This document shows positions 22,471 through 35,041 of a stretch of 64,000 bases of DNA, piece after piece. The DNA lies in NCBI GenBank assembly GCA_012845835.1, contig JABAKD010000021.1:12998295-13062294 (forward strand), written 5' to 3'. Origin of the DNA: Undaria pinnatifida. Its lineage: Eukaryota; Sar; Phaeophyceae; Laminariales; Alariaceae. Under the pieces are notes generated by a model. The model was not told the DNA's origin and did not search any database. It was given only the letters and a program-made list of their open reading frames with translations. Both the position numbers and the translations under genes were made by a program. How positions within the stretch are numbered: position 1 is the stretch's first letter; every line of letters begins with the position of its first letter.

Positions 22471-22965
22471 TGTTTTGGAAACAATCAGCAGTTCCAACCT
22501 CGGTACTTGTATGTATCCGAAGAGACCACGGCTTACACTTCAGCCAAGTACCAAGCACGGCTGTACAGGATGTAGTGTCCCGATATTATTGTGTCTATTT
22601 TGTATTATCTATCTGCTGTATCCAGCCACACCCCATGCCTGATGAGTAGTACCAGGCTCCGTGCTACTGAGGGCGTTTCGCGCATGACATTGCTGGTATT
22701 TCGTGTATGATATGGAACAATACTCGGGGCTTATGCGTGGTAACTCCTGATGTAGGTTGTGGCTTATGACTGACCACGCCCTGTTGCTTTGCTGGTGGCT
22801 AGCTGCTGATGTACGCTTTGCTGATCGCGGTTGATATATCGCTCTTGTTTTGGAAACGATTTGCAGTACCAACCTCGGTACTTGTACAACCTCAATACTT
22901 GTAGTTATCTGATTAGACCACGCCTTACCCTTCCTAAAGTACAAAGCACGGCTATACAGCAGTGT
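22471..22965. repeat. Direct repeat pair of about 105-120 bp (22,471-22,575 and 22,846-22,965)
   Basis: Both start TGTTTTGGAAAC, share CCAACCTCGGTACTTGTA and end near AAGCACGGCT-TACA. The second copy follows the first satellite-like motif (GCTGATCGCGGTTGATATA, near 22,820), marking the edge of the satellite. Confidence 0.7.
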
Positions 22966-22989
22966 GACGTATTGCCGATGTCATTTTAT

Positions 22990-25900
22990 TTTTTATGATC
23001 TGCTCGCTAGTAGCTGCTGCCATACGCTTTGCTGATCGCGGGTGATTTACCGCTCTGATCGACGCGGCTGTGTGGTCCAGGCATGCTTTCGGCTCTGCTG
23101 CCCATTGTTGATATACGGACGTGCTGGCTATGTTACATATGTCTGCGGGGCGGTGCCTGAGAAGGGTTTGCTGTGCTGATTGCTGTTGATATACAGCTGC
23201 GCCAGAAAAGCTTTCCGTTCGCTGATCGCGGTTGATAGACCGTGCTGGTGATATACAGCTGCGCCGGACATGCTGTTGCTTTGCTGATACACCACCCTGG
23301 TCGACACCGCTGCGCCAGACATGCTATAGCTTGGTCGGTGTAGATACCGCTGCGTCATACATGATTTCGCTTTGATCGCGGTAGATAGGGTGTGCGTCAT
23401 ACATGATTTCGCTTTGATCGCGGTTGATGGAGTGCGCTGGTGATATGCAGCTGCGCCAGAGATGATTTTGCTTTGCTGATCGCGGTTGATACACCGCCCA
23501 GGTCGACACGGCTGTGTCGTCCAGAAGTGCTTTCGCTTTATTTATTTTTATTTAATGCTGTTGATATACAGCTATACCGCGCTGGTGATATACAGCTGCG
23601 CCAAAGATGATTTCGCTTTGCTGATTGTGGCTGATACACCGCCCAGATCGACACGGCTGTGTCGACCAGAAGTGCTTTCGCTTCAGTTTTGATTGCTGTT
23701 GATATACAGCTCTCGCCATTGATATACCGCCCTGGTCGACACGGCGGTGTCGTCCAGAAGCGCTTTCGCTTTATTTATTTGTATTTATTGCTGCTGATAT
23801 ACAGCTATACCGCGCTGGTGATATACAGCTGCGCCAGAGATGCTTTTGCTTTGCTGTTCGCGGTTGAGGCACCGCCCAGGTCGACACGGCTGTGTCGACC
23901 AGAAGTGCTTTCGCTTTCGTTTTTGATTGCAGTTGATATACATCTTTCGCGGTTGATATACCGCCCTGGTCGACACGGCTGTTTGGTCCAGGAATGTTTT
24001 CGCATTTATTTCGGATGGCTGTTGATATACAGCTATACCGCACTGGTGATATACAGCTGCGTCGAACATGCTCTTGCTTTGCTGATAGCGGTTGATATAC
24101 CGCCCAGGTCGACACGGCAGTGTCGTTCAGAAGTGCTTTCGCCATTATTTTCGATTGCTGTTGATATACAGCTCAGATATGCTTTTGCTTTGCTGATCGT
24201 GGTTGATATACCGCGCTTGTGATATATAGCTGCGCCAGAGATGCTTTTGCTTTGCTGATCGCGGTTGATACACCGCCCAGGTCGACACGGCTGTGTCGTC
24301 CAGAAGCCCTTTCGCTTTAGTTTTGATTGCTGTTGATATACAGCTATATCGCGCTGGCGATATGCAGCTGCGCCAGAGATGCTTTTGTATTGCTGATCGC
24401 GGTTGATACACGGCCAAGGTCGACACGGCTGTGTCGTCCAGAAGCCCTTTCGCTTTAGTTTTGATTGCTGTTGATATACAGCTATACCGCGCTGGTGATA
24501 TACAGCTGCGCCAGAGATGCTTTTGCTTTGCTGATCGCGGTTGATACACCACCCAGGTCGACACGGTTGTGTCGACCAGAAGTGCTTTCGCATCAGTTTT
24601 GATTGCGGTTGATAATACAGCTCTCGCCATTGATACACCGCCCTGATCGACACGGCTGTGTCGTCCAGAGATGCTTTCGCTTTTTTTATTTGTATTTATT
24701 GCTGTTGATATACAGCTGTACCTCGCTGGTGATATGCAGCTGCGCCAGAGATGATTTCGCTTTGCTGATCGTGGCTGATACACCGCCCAGGTCGACACGG
24801 TTGTGTTGACCAGAAGTGCTTTCGCTTCAGTTTTGATTGCTGTTGATATACAGCTCTCGCGGTTGATATACCGCCCTGGTCGACACGACTGTGTCGTCCA
24901 AAAGCGCTTTCGCTTTTTTTCATTTGTATTTATTGCTCTTGACACACAGCTATACCGCACTGGTGTATACAGCTGCGCCAGAGATGCTTTTGCTTTGCTG
25001 TTCGCGGTTGAGACACCGCCCAGGTCGACGCGGCTGTGTCGACCAGAAGTGCTTTCGCTTTCGTTTTTGATTGCTGTTGATATACTGCTTTCGCGGTTGA
25101 TATATCGCCCTGGTCGACACGGCTGCGTGGTCCAGAAATGCTTTCGCATTTATTTCCGATGGCTGTTGATATACAGCTATACCGCGCTGGCGATATACAG
25201 CTTCGCCGGACATGCTGATAGCGGTTGATATACCGCAATGGTCGACACGCTGTGTCGTCCATAAGTGCTTTCGCCATGATGTTCGATTGCTGTTGATATA
25301 CAGCTCAGATATGCTTCCGCTTTGCTGATCGCGGTTGATATGCAGCTGCGCCAGATATGTTTTGCTTCGTTGATCGCGGTTGATACCGCCCTGGTCGACA
25401 TGGATGTGTCGTCCAGAAGTGCTTTCGCTTTCGATTTTGATGGCTGTTGATATACAGCTACACCGCGCTGGCGAAATACAGCTGCGCCAGAGATGTCTCT
25501 GCTTTGCTGATTGTGGTTGATACACCGCCCAGGTCGACACTGCTGTGTCGACGAGAAGTGCTTTCGCTTCAGTCTTCTAATCGCTGTTGACATACAGCTT
25601 TCGTGGTTAATATACCGCCCAGGTCGACACGGCTGTGTCGTCCAGAAGTGCTTTCGCTTTAATTTGGATGGCTGTTGATATACAGCTATACCACGCTGGT
25701 GATATACAGCTGCACCAGGGATGCTTTTGCTTTGCTGATCGCGGTTGATACACCGCCCAGGTCGACACGGCTGTGTCGACCAGAAATGTTTTCGATTTTC
25801 TTTTTGATTGCTATTTATATACAGCTCTCGAGGTTGATATACCGCCCAGGTCGACACGACTGTGTCGTCCAGACGTGCGTTTGCTTTGGTTTTTGATGGC

Positions 25901-28900
25901 TGTTGATATACAGCTATGCCGCGCTCATGATATACAGCTGGGCCGGTTATGCTCTTGCTTTGCTGATAGCGATCTATATACCGCACTGGTCGACGCGGCT
26001 ATGTCGTCCAGAAGCCTTTTCGCTTTAGATTTTGATTGCTGTTTATATACAGCTCAGATATGCTTTGACTTTGCAGATCACGGTTGATATACAGCTGCGC
26101 CAGATATGTTTTGCTTTGCTGATCGCGGTTGATACCGCCTTCGTCGACATGGCTATGTCATTCAGAAGTGCTTTCGCTTTCGATTTGGATGCTGTTGTAT
26201 GCAGCTATATTGCCCTGGTGACATGCAGCTGCACCATATATGGCTTAGCTCTGCTGATCGCCTTTGACATACGGCGCTGGTGAAATACAGCTGCGCCAGA
26301 TATGCTTTTGTTTTGCTGATCGTGGTTGATATACCGCTCTGGTCGATACGGCTGCATTTTCTAGTAGTGCTTTCGCTTCAGGTTTTGATTGCTGCTGATA
26401 TACAACTACACCACGCTGTTGATTTACATCTGCGCCAGATATGTTTCTGCTTTGCTGATCGCGGTTGATATATTGCTCGACACGGCCGTGTCGTCCAGAA
26501 CGGCTTCGCTTTAAGTTTTTGATTCCTGTTGACGTACAGCTGTACCGCGCTGGTGACATGCATCTGCGCCAGATATTTTTCTTCCGGCTGATCGCGGATG
26601 ATATACCGCTCTGGTCGACACGGCTATGTCGTCCAAAACGGCATCGCTTTAAGCTTTCGATGGCTCTCAATATACAGCTGCGCTATATATGCCTCCGCTA
26701 TGCTGATTGCAGTTGATTTTCCGCGCTGTTGATACACAGCTGCGCTCTGGCTGCCACGGGTGTGTCGTCCAGAGCGGCTTCGCTTTAAGTTTTTGATTGC
26801 TGTTGACATACAGCTGTACCGCGCTGGTGACATGCATCTGCGCCAGATATTTTTCTTCCGGCTGATCGCGGATGATATACCGCTCTGGTCGACACGGCTA
26901 TGTCGTCCAAAACGGCATCGCTTTAAGCTTTCGATGGCTCTCAATATACAGCTGCGCTATATATGCCTCCGCTATGCTGATTGCAGTTGATTTTCCGCGC
27001 TGTTGATACACAGCTGCGCTCTGGCTGCCACGGGTGTGTCGTCCAGAGCGGCTTCGCTTTAAGTTTTTGATTGCTGTTGACATACAGCTATACCGCGCTG
27101 GTGACATACATCTGCGCCAGATATGTTCCTTGCTGCTGATCGCGGTTGATCTATCGCCCTGGTCGACACGGCTGCGTCGTCCAGAACGGTTTTGCTTTAA
27201 GCTTTTGATGGCTGTTGATATATAGCTGCGCCAGATATATATGCTCCCGCTGTGCTGATAGCGGTTGATGTTCCGCGCTGTTGATATACAGTTGTGCCAG
27301 ATATTATTTTCCTTTGCTGATCGCGGTTGATATACCGTGGTGTTGATATACAGCTGCGCCGGGTATGCTTTTGCTTTTCTGATCGCGGTTGATATACAGC
27401 GCTGGTCGGCACGGCCGTGTTGCCCAGCGGTGCTTTTGCTTAGTATTGTGATTGCTGTTGATATACGGCTGCGCCAGATATGCTTTCGCTTTGCTGACCG
27501 CGGTTGATATACCGCGCTGGTGATGTACAGCTGCGGCAGATATGCTTTTGCTTTACTGAACGCGGTTGATATACCACGCTGGTGATATACAGTTGCGCCA
27601 TGTATGCCTTTGCTTTGCTGATCGCGGTTGATGTACTGCCCTCGTCGGCTGCGTCGCCCAGCAGGGCTTTCGCTTAAAGTTTTGATTGCTGTTGATACAC
27701 AGCTATACCGCGCTGCTGGTGATATACGGCTGTGCCAGATGGTGCTAGATATGCTTCGCTTCGCTGATCGCAGTTGATATACCGCGCTGCTAATACGCAG
27801 TCGCGCTAAATATGCATTTGCTTGGCTAATCTCGCGGTTGATATTCCGCCCTGGCCGACACGGCTGCATTGTCCAAAAGTGCTTTCGCTTTAGCATTTGA
27901 TTGCTGTTCATATGCAGCTATACCGCGCTAGTGATATACAGCTGCGCCAGATATGCTCTTGCTTTGCTGATTGCGGTTGATACACCACTCTGGTCGACAC
28001 GGTTGTGTCGTCCAGAAGGGTTTTCGCTGCAGTTTCCTGATTGCTGTTGAATCCGGCGCGCCAGACATTATTTTGCCTTGCTGATCGCGGTTTATATACA
28101 GCGGCACCAAATGCGTTTTGCGTTGCTGATTGCGGTTGATTTGCGGCGCTGGTGATAACAGCTGTGTCATAGATGCCTTTGGTTTGCTGATCGCGGTGAA
28201 TATACCGCTCTGGCAGTCACGACCGTGTCGTCCAGCAGCGCTGTCGCTTTGGTGTCCTGACCGCTGTTGATATATTGCTACGACAGTATGTTTTCGCTTG
28301 GCTGATCGCGGTTGATACACCGCACTTTGATATGCAGCTGTGCCAGATATACTTCCTTTCTGTGGATCGCAGTTGATATACCGCTCTGCTCGACACGGCA
28401 GTGTGGCCCAGAAGTGCTTTTGCTTTCCTGATCGTAGTTGATATACGACTGGATTAGTTGTGTTTTCGGGTTGCCGATTGGTTATGCCGCAGTGGGGACA
28501 TACACACTTCATGGCCGGCTGGGCCAAACGTGCTTTCGCTCTGCTGATCACCATGGATGTACGGCTATGCCAGATATGCTTTCGCGCTGCTGACCGTGGT
28601 TACATCGCTCTGGTCGACACGACTGTGTCGCCCAGCAGCGTTTTCGCTTTGCTGCTCGGGGTTGATATGCAGCTGTGCCTTTTGTATTTTCGCTTTGAAA
28701 AAATCGCGGGCGCGGGTGTGCCTGAGGGAGTTGGTTTTGCCGATCGATGTTGATATACAGGGGTCGCAGATATCCTTTCGCTTTGCGGATCGCGGCGATC
28801 TACCGCTCTGGTCGACACGGTTGTGGCGCCTGAATGACCTTCGCTTTGCTGTTTGTTGACATACGACTGGGCTGGGCGTATTTGGCTTTGACGATACGCG

Positions 28901-29080
28901 TCTAGGCGATCTCGCTGGGCCAATCGCGGTTGATGTGCCGCCCTGGTCGACTGATCGCGATTAATGTACCGCCCTGGTCGACACGGCTGCGTCGTCCAGC
29001 AGTGCATCGGCTTCTTTGCTCACGGTTGATACACGGCTGGTTTAGTTGTATTTTGCTGTGCTAATTAGTTAGGCCGCTCA
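22990..29080. repeat. Degenerate satellite array with several inverted repeats per unit
   Basis: About 35 copies of a GTCGACAC-GGCT-GTGTCGAC core (best near 23,880) occur at spacings of mostly 138, about 147 and about 89 bp (for example 24,281, 24,419 and 24,557, each 138 apart). Other constant parts are CAGAAGTGCTTTCGCTTT and GCTTTGCTGATCGCGG. Each unit also holds short hairpins of the type GCTG-TTGATATA-CAGC and GCGG-TTGATATA-CCGC. Because 138 is divisible by three, long open frames appear on both strands; the largest, 334 and 337 codons on the minus strand (24,145-25,149 and 26,898-27,911), translate into the repeat itself. I see no independent sign that they are genes. Confidence 0.9.
26478..27120. 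repeat. Recent 274-bp tandem duplication inside the satellite
   Basis: 26,478-26,751 and 26,752-27,025 are nearly identical, and a third copy starts at 27,026 and decays after about 90 bases. The period is 274 (TGCGCTCTGG at 26,741 and 27,015). This is roughly two basic units, and much more similar than neighbouring units. Confidence 0.92.
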
Positions 29081-31490
29081 TTGACATGGTGGTATTACGG
29101 TTGCTGTCGGTTGCTATTGCTTCGCTCCTCGCTAGCACTATATCACTTCCATAGGCACGGCGGTGCCAGCGGGCTTTGCGTCGCTGACCTCGGTACGGCA
29201 GTACCAGCGGTTTTTGTTCCGCTGGCCTCGGTACGTTGTGCTGCTACCTCTCTGGTCGCTGGTTGGGTGTATTGGATATACCACCATCGCTGGATCGGCT
29301 TCTGGATCGGCTTTGCCGGGGATATCTTGTCTTGCCAGTTGCTGAGGTACACAGATGGTTCGGCTTTCTTCATTGCCGCGGCTGACTTTCGGATCGCGGC
29401 TGAGATACAGCTATGGCTGACATGGGTCAGCGTTGCGACCGCTATACCACTCGTTACTGTTGATATACACTTCATGCTAACGCAATTTAATCAGAGGCAA
29501 CTGCGTGTGTCGCGGGTTGCGGGGTTACACAGCTAGGGTTGGTGTGCTGACAACGTCGTTGCAGTCGATACGGCATATATCTCGGATGCCGATGCCGCTG
29601 CTCCCTTGTCTTCTCACCGACGCGCGCGGGTTACGGTTTAATAATGGGCGGGGTTACCATGTGGCAGGATAACCCGCTTCTACTGCGAGAGATAGAGACT
29701 TTGCGAAACAAGATCGGAACGAACTCATAGTCTAACTTCGCTGGTTGCTGGTTGGTTGCGGTTAACACACGTATCTTGCTGGTTGCTGTGTTCATCCTGA
29801 TGTTGACAATTATCTTCGTGCCGCTACTGATTCACGGGTCCCGGTTGGGACACAGTTGTTGGTGACATAGGTCAGGGTGGCGACCGCTATACCGACCGCT
29901 ATACCGACCGCTGTACCTCTCTTTACTGTGGATATACATTTCATGCTGATGCAGTTTCATCAGGGATGGCTGCATGTTTCGCTTGTTGCGGTGGTTACAC
30001 AGCTATCGTTGACGCGCAGATCGAACAGTTATCACTGGCTCGGCTGCACCAGATGCTTTTGCTTCGCGGATTGCGGTGGGTACTAATACCCCCCTTGGGA
30101 CTTCGGAGAGCAACGCTGACGAACATAACTGGCAATTTCAGGGTCAGCCACACGACGTTACACGAGGTGCTAGGTTAAGGAGTGGGAATTTTCATGTGCG
30201 ACTCCAACGCAAGAAGCTGCGCGATACGCGCGTAGCATGACGCATCGTGTGCTGCGCACTCATGCTATGACAATGACCGCCTTTCTTACTTGTTTTATCG
30301 CTATGCGTGGGCTCCGAAAGGGGTAATGTCGGTATTAATGTGGGTATACAGCTGTCGCTGACACACGGCTGTGTGGATATGCAACCATCATTGGCACTGT
30401 TGTGCCAGAGATGGTTTCACTTTGCTGATCACTGTTGATATACAGCTGTGCCAAAAGTGCTTTCGCTTTGCGGGTAGCTGCTAACATACAGCTATTGCCC
30501 ACACTGATGTGTTGTCGCTGTTGCCTCGCTAGTCGCCGTTGATAGTCGTTGATCACTGTCGCTGTTGATATACAGCGGTTGATGGCACGGCTGTCATATT
30601 GGCTGTTTCGTCGCTGATTGCTTTTATAGGACGATCTCCGGCGCGGGCTATTTATTGACTGTTGCTTCGCTGATCAATGTTGATATACACCAATCTCCGG
30701 CGCAGCCGTGCCGGAGCTGCTTTGTGTGACTGCTGACGTGGCTGGGGTATGGTTGCGGTGGCTTCGCTAGTCGCTGTCGGTATACAGCAATCACGGGCAT
30801 GGTTGTGCCAGAGGCTCTACTTCGCTGACCTCGGCGTGGCAGTGCCAGGGGCTTCTGGTTGGCGGAACTTGGCCCGGCGGTGCTGGAGGCTTTGGTTTTG
30901 CTGATCTCTATAGATATACAGCTATGACTGGCATGGCGGTGTTATCTCTGGGCCGCTGCAGTTGATTTGCTTGTTGCTGATGATAGTTTCTGGGTGCTGT
31001 CAATATATAAAAGCTATCGATCACACGACTGTGTCCATACATAATGGCCGCTGCTTCGTGGATTGAGATTGTTATACCATCATCGCTAGCACGGCGGTGC
31101 CGGAGATGCTTTTGCCTAGCTCATTGTTGATGTCAAACAGATACTGACGCCTGTCTTCGTCGCCGCTATTGCTTCGCAAGACGCGGTTGACAGACAGTTA
31201 TGGCTGACATGGGGTCAGAGTTGCGCCCGCTATACCGCTTGTTACTCTGTCAATTTGCATGTAATGCTTACGCAGTTTTATCAGAGGTGATAGTGTGTAT
31301 CGCAGGTGGCAGTGATTACACATCTATGGTTGATGTGCTGACAACGTGCTTGCAGTCGACACTGCATACATTTCAACGGATACCGAGACCGCTGCCCCCA
31401 TGTCTTCCTACCTACGCGCGGGGGCTACGGTTTGATAACGGGCGGGTGTCGCGGTGTGGCGGGTAAACCCGCTTCTGCTGCGAGGACTCG
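29080..31490. repeat. Decayed satellite flank with a second repeated block
   Basis: Satellite phrases (GTTGATATACAGC, CACGGCGGTGCCAG) persist with long gaps. A larger block recurs: 29,400-29,690, 31,190-31,490 and, in part, 29,860-30,015 share GGCTGACATGGGTCAG, CGACCGCTATACC, a TTACACAGCTA-type segment and ACCCGCTTCT. A short triplication of ACCGCTATACCG occurs near 29,883-29,918. No gene. Confidence 0.75.
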
Positions 31491-32772
31491 ACCCGCTAAA
31501 TACAGCTCGTCCGCAACCCAGTACAGCTACCTTTCGACGGCCCCATCCCCGGGTCCCTCTCCACGTGAATTGGGCGTACATGCACCGGCAGGGTGTACGC
31601 CGCGACGGGTGGGTGGGCGCATCGCTGGCCCAGCAGCCCCCAATCCCCCCCGATCTGGGCGCTGCGGGGATAAGAACGCAACGCCCGCGCGCCAGGGGAG
31701 TTGGAGGTCGGGACGGGGTCGGGGTCGCCGGGGAGGCGGCGATCGCGGCCTACTCGCTTCTCCTGCCATTCCGCCGCCCGCCCCCGGTCCGCCCGGGCGA
31801 TAGCTGAGCGGGCTGACTATAAATCTCGGTTGCAGGCCCTGCTTAATTTTCATTTTTATTTTAATTTTATTTTATTTTTGCTAGCTACTGATAGTATCGC
31901 AGACACATGCGTGACTCATGGCAGCTGTTCCTATTTCGTTACATCATAATTTCGCTGTTGGGTAATGGTAGGTAGGAGTGGCCCGGAGTCGCGCTGTTAG
32001 TGTCTGTGCTACCGTCAGGTTTTCTCGATGGGTTGGCTGGACACACAGCATCACTTCGACGCTCGCTTAGTTGTTTAGCAGAACAAGGGGCGTGAAATGT
32101 TTCCCCCCAGTTCTAACGTACGATGCTGTGTATTGACATCCAGATAGTCTTGTATTGGCATTCGCGGTAGGTGGGCGCGGATGAATGCCTCTGGCACCTA
32201 AATCATTGCCAGACTGGCGTGCAGCCTATTCCACAGCTTTTCGCCGAACATCGGTGGGGGGACACATGGGCGATTCTCAACCCCTCGCCCATATTGCCTG
32301 TTTCGGCAGACGTATTTAGGGACCCGATGCAATGGCCGCTCCGACGGTGGTCGTGGCATGCCCCGGCGTAGGACGCCGGCGCGGGGGGGAGCGCGTTTGT
32401 GCCGGGTTTTGTGCGCAGACACGAATCGGTTTGGGACGAACTCGTCCTGCAGGAACAACCACTCCGTGACGAGCTTACATCATGCTGATGTTTGGAACAG
32501 GGAACAAGCAGTACCGAGGTACCATGTATGTTTTACGGTGACTACTGCTGCTCTTACGGTCAGCACCTATCAAACCAGTGACGGTGCTTCTAAGCGAACG
32601 CAAACGTAGGCTAATCCTAATTGACTTACCACACCCGCCGGTCCTTCGCCTCGTGCACGCCACTGTATGGAAGCAATTTATAAGAAGTTTGGGTGAGGCG
32701 ACGACCCCAGTCCGGTAGCCGATGCAGAGTATAAGAAGCAATGGAAGTATGGGTAGGCCCACCGGCTGGGGG
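31491..32772. other. No gene supported
   Basis: 31,490-31,810 is GC-rich with overlapping Pro/Arg/Gly frames on both strands and no domain. After it come an AT-rich stretch and unremarkable sequence. Confidence 0.5.
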
Positions 32773-33468
32773 AGGAGGCCTCATCTAATCCAATACTTAC
32801 TTAAAATGATCGGTGAAGCCGCAGAAGAATACTACAGTAAAATCGGGTTTCCAGAAAATGAGACCTCGATGGTACGGAGGTGGCTCCATGATTTGGAACC
32901 GGTGAATTACTTGGAGAATCTAGGCCACATCGATCGTTGTGCATGTTTCCCACGAACCCAAAGCCAGAGAACATACGTTGAAGGAGAAATACTGACCATC
33001 CCACCCACCCAGCTTATGCATGCAGTAGTTTCTTGTTTTACAACCTTTGCGGACCGGAGAAGTCTGCGAGCGCCTTGCCACACTCAGCCCCGTGCGGAAG
33101 CAACCAGGGATGTCTTCAAATGGATCCGAGATTGAAACAAAGCTGTTGGTTCCGGCCTACTTGAGCCTATCTGAGGCACAGTGTACCGGAGCCACAACCA
33201 TTGCCTTCAACCCCCGTCCAACGGGCAAGAACAAGAGGACGCAGAAAACGTTTCGGACCACCTTTGACATCCTGCGTGCTGAGTAGCTGCTGCGCCGTGT
33301 TTGGATATTTTAGTATATTTTATTTTATTTTCCAGGACTACAGCCGCGCTGAGCGCTCAGCGCGGAGGTACATCCCGGGCGAGGCCCTCCTGCTTCGGGG
33401 CAGGAGGCTTCATCTAATCCAATACTTACTTTAAATGATCGGTGAAGCCGCAGAAGAATACTACAGTA
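32773..33468. repeat. 67-bp direct repeats bracketing block W (32,773-32,839 and 33,402-33,468)
   Basis: The two 67-bp copies differ at very few positions and lie 629 bp apart. Each ends exactly where W (32,837) or copy II segment c (33,469) begins. On the minus strand each contains AAGTAAGTATTGG, a perfect 5' splice-site consensus, so they may be duplicated exon ends. Confidence 0.7.
32837..32995 (-). repeat. 159-bp conserved block W, copy II side
   Basis: Partner of 21,066-21,224. In the minus frame it runs on into the direct repeat (FYCSILLRLHRSF) and meets a TAA next to the splice-like GTAAGT. The opposite frame (plus 32,722-33,135, SKIGFPENETSMVRRWLHDL) is also open here, and the following plus frame 33,047-33,286 ends in KTFRTTFDILRAE. 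I consider the plus reading less likely because both substitutions change residues in it. Confidence 0.5.
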
Positions 33469-33550
33469 CATAATCTACACTAATGCCAGAATACCCCAAA
33501 CCTGACATGATTTTTTCCCACTTCTGTAGGCTGGCCTTGGCTGCGCTTAC
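33469..33550 (-). pseudogene. Segment c, copy II: start of the coiled-coil protein X
   Basis: Minus strand: VSAAKASLQKWEKIMSG and LGYSGISVDYVL-stop. It matches copy III (VSAAKASLQRWGRAMTG, PGASGITAVDFL). The rest of X is absent; the 67-bp direct repeat follows. Confidence 0.55.
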
Positions 33551-33702
33551 CAATATAAGTCTGTTGATAAATCTCTTAAGGTGTACGCGTAGCTGGCGCG
33601 GGAAGGCGTGATGATGACTCCAGACGGTGACACAGAACTCTTATATTATTCAGCCGTCGAGCCTGACTCGGTCTCATATGGATTAAAAGTACGAGTGACA
33701 GC

Positions 33703-33942
33703 TCATGGCAAACCATTCCGGGAAACATCCGGCCAAACAGTCCCCTTACATCTTATACATGAATCCCTCACCATCATATGTATGGAACTCCCTGGGCAAT
33801 AACCGTCGTCATCTTCATGAGGACAATCAACATCCCTCCTCCTCACTATACACGACGAACACACTTGATATCCCCCCTGCTTTGTGCATGACAAAGCACG
33901 ACATCGCAGGGTTGATACATCGTCATATCGTAATGAACTCAT
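33703..33942 (-). CDS. Segment b, copy II: cysteine-rich protein, intact 79-codon frame
   Basis: Reads MSSLRYDDVSTLR, then the module C-RALS-C-TKQGGYQV-C-SS-C at 33,850-33,903 (CX4CX8CX2C), IVRRRDVDCPHEDDDGYC, SSIHMMVRDSCIRCKGTVW and PDVSRNGLP, stop at 33,703. Nine cysteines and two histidines in 79 residues suggest a zinc-binding domain, possibly binuclear. Copy III keeps the same C-terminus and the same stop (CIRCKGTVWPDVSRHDLP), with a silent Arg difference (AGA/AGG). Either a small protein or the last exon of a gene that begins with segment a. Not matched to a known family. Confidence 0.6.
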   Translation of the reverse strand: MSSLRYDDVSTLRCRALSCTKQGGYQVCSSCIVRRRDVDCPHEDDDGYCPGSSIHMMVRDSCIRCKGTVWPDVSRNGLP

Positions 33943-35041
33943 ATCAAACTCTGAACCCCGACAAACTCAAAACCAAAATTCCACTCCTCAATCCGATAAA
34001 TCCTCCAAATCTCAAACCAAGTAATAACAGTCTCATGCTGCAAACATCAACTACTCTCAGAAATCATTGCCAGGTGAAAACGACAATAATTTTATTCTCG
34101 GAAATTACCAGGTAAAGAACGGCGTCATCCTCGAAATTAGACACGGAAAACGGCGTTTTTCTTCGGATGTATGGCTCAAATAAACTCACTGATTATTCCC
34201 GATTTCGTCGATATACTAGTACTCAGTACGGGATCTTCAAGCTAAACCAGAAAAAACAAACTCCGCATTAATATACGAAAACGCAAACAACCGCAGAAAC
34301 TCGATTCAATCGTACCCTGCACACTGCACGGCGAAAAGCATCCCCCCTCCTCCGTGCACGACAAATTGTGTAGCACCCGTAGCGGCGGGATGTTGCACTG
34401 TGCTCAAAAACTCAAACTCGAATGATACCTGTTAACCACATATCTCCCCATTCAAAAAAGCTCCCGCAAAACGGGGGTTCGCACGACGATGTACTTCGAG
34501 TTCGACGTACACACTAGGTTTTGTGCCAGGTTCTTCACCCCCTCGTTATCCTCGAAAACCGCAATGTACGTCGTACCAAACCCCGGGATAATAAAATCCA
34601 CACATACCGCGAGAACATCATCACATCGTTATGGTCTCTTCCAGATTAAAACGGCATTGTCCAATACGGCGGTACCGACACAAACAGACTTAACTATCAA
34701 CTCGAAAAATCAAACCGTAGTAGTACCTCTCGCTTTTCCTGACGAGTATGCATAACATCGGTGCTACACATATTTCAAGTAAGCATGGGATAAGTCCGCG
34801 CGATCAGACAACGCATAACCAACGCGTCAGCGAGACAATACTCGTACTCAAGTCACGGATACTCGAACTAGATCGAACGCGCCTCTGCGCAGCTCGTGGT
34901 CTGTTCGATCTCGGGCCGATTTGTCATTGAAGTAGCGGAAATTTGTCATACCAACAGAAAACAATCCTCATCTTATAACAAAACAAGAAAAAAATCAAGT
35001 CCATCTCAAGCAGGCTAACAATCAAAGTTCAGACAACAAAA

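Noticed and set aside
24145-27911. Long open frames in the satellite as protein genes
   Set aside because: They follow the 138-bp period, translate into the DNA repeat and change frame with each irregular unit. No non-repeat domain.
31454-31853. Pro/Arg/Gly-rich frames on both strands
   Set aside because: GC-driven open frames without domain or neighbour support.
32722-33286. Plus-strand gene over block W (SKIGFPENETSMVRRWLHDL and onward)
   Set aside because: Both differences between the two W copies change residues in this frame and are silent on the minus strand. The frame also breaks near 33,050. Not excluded, only less likely.
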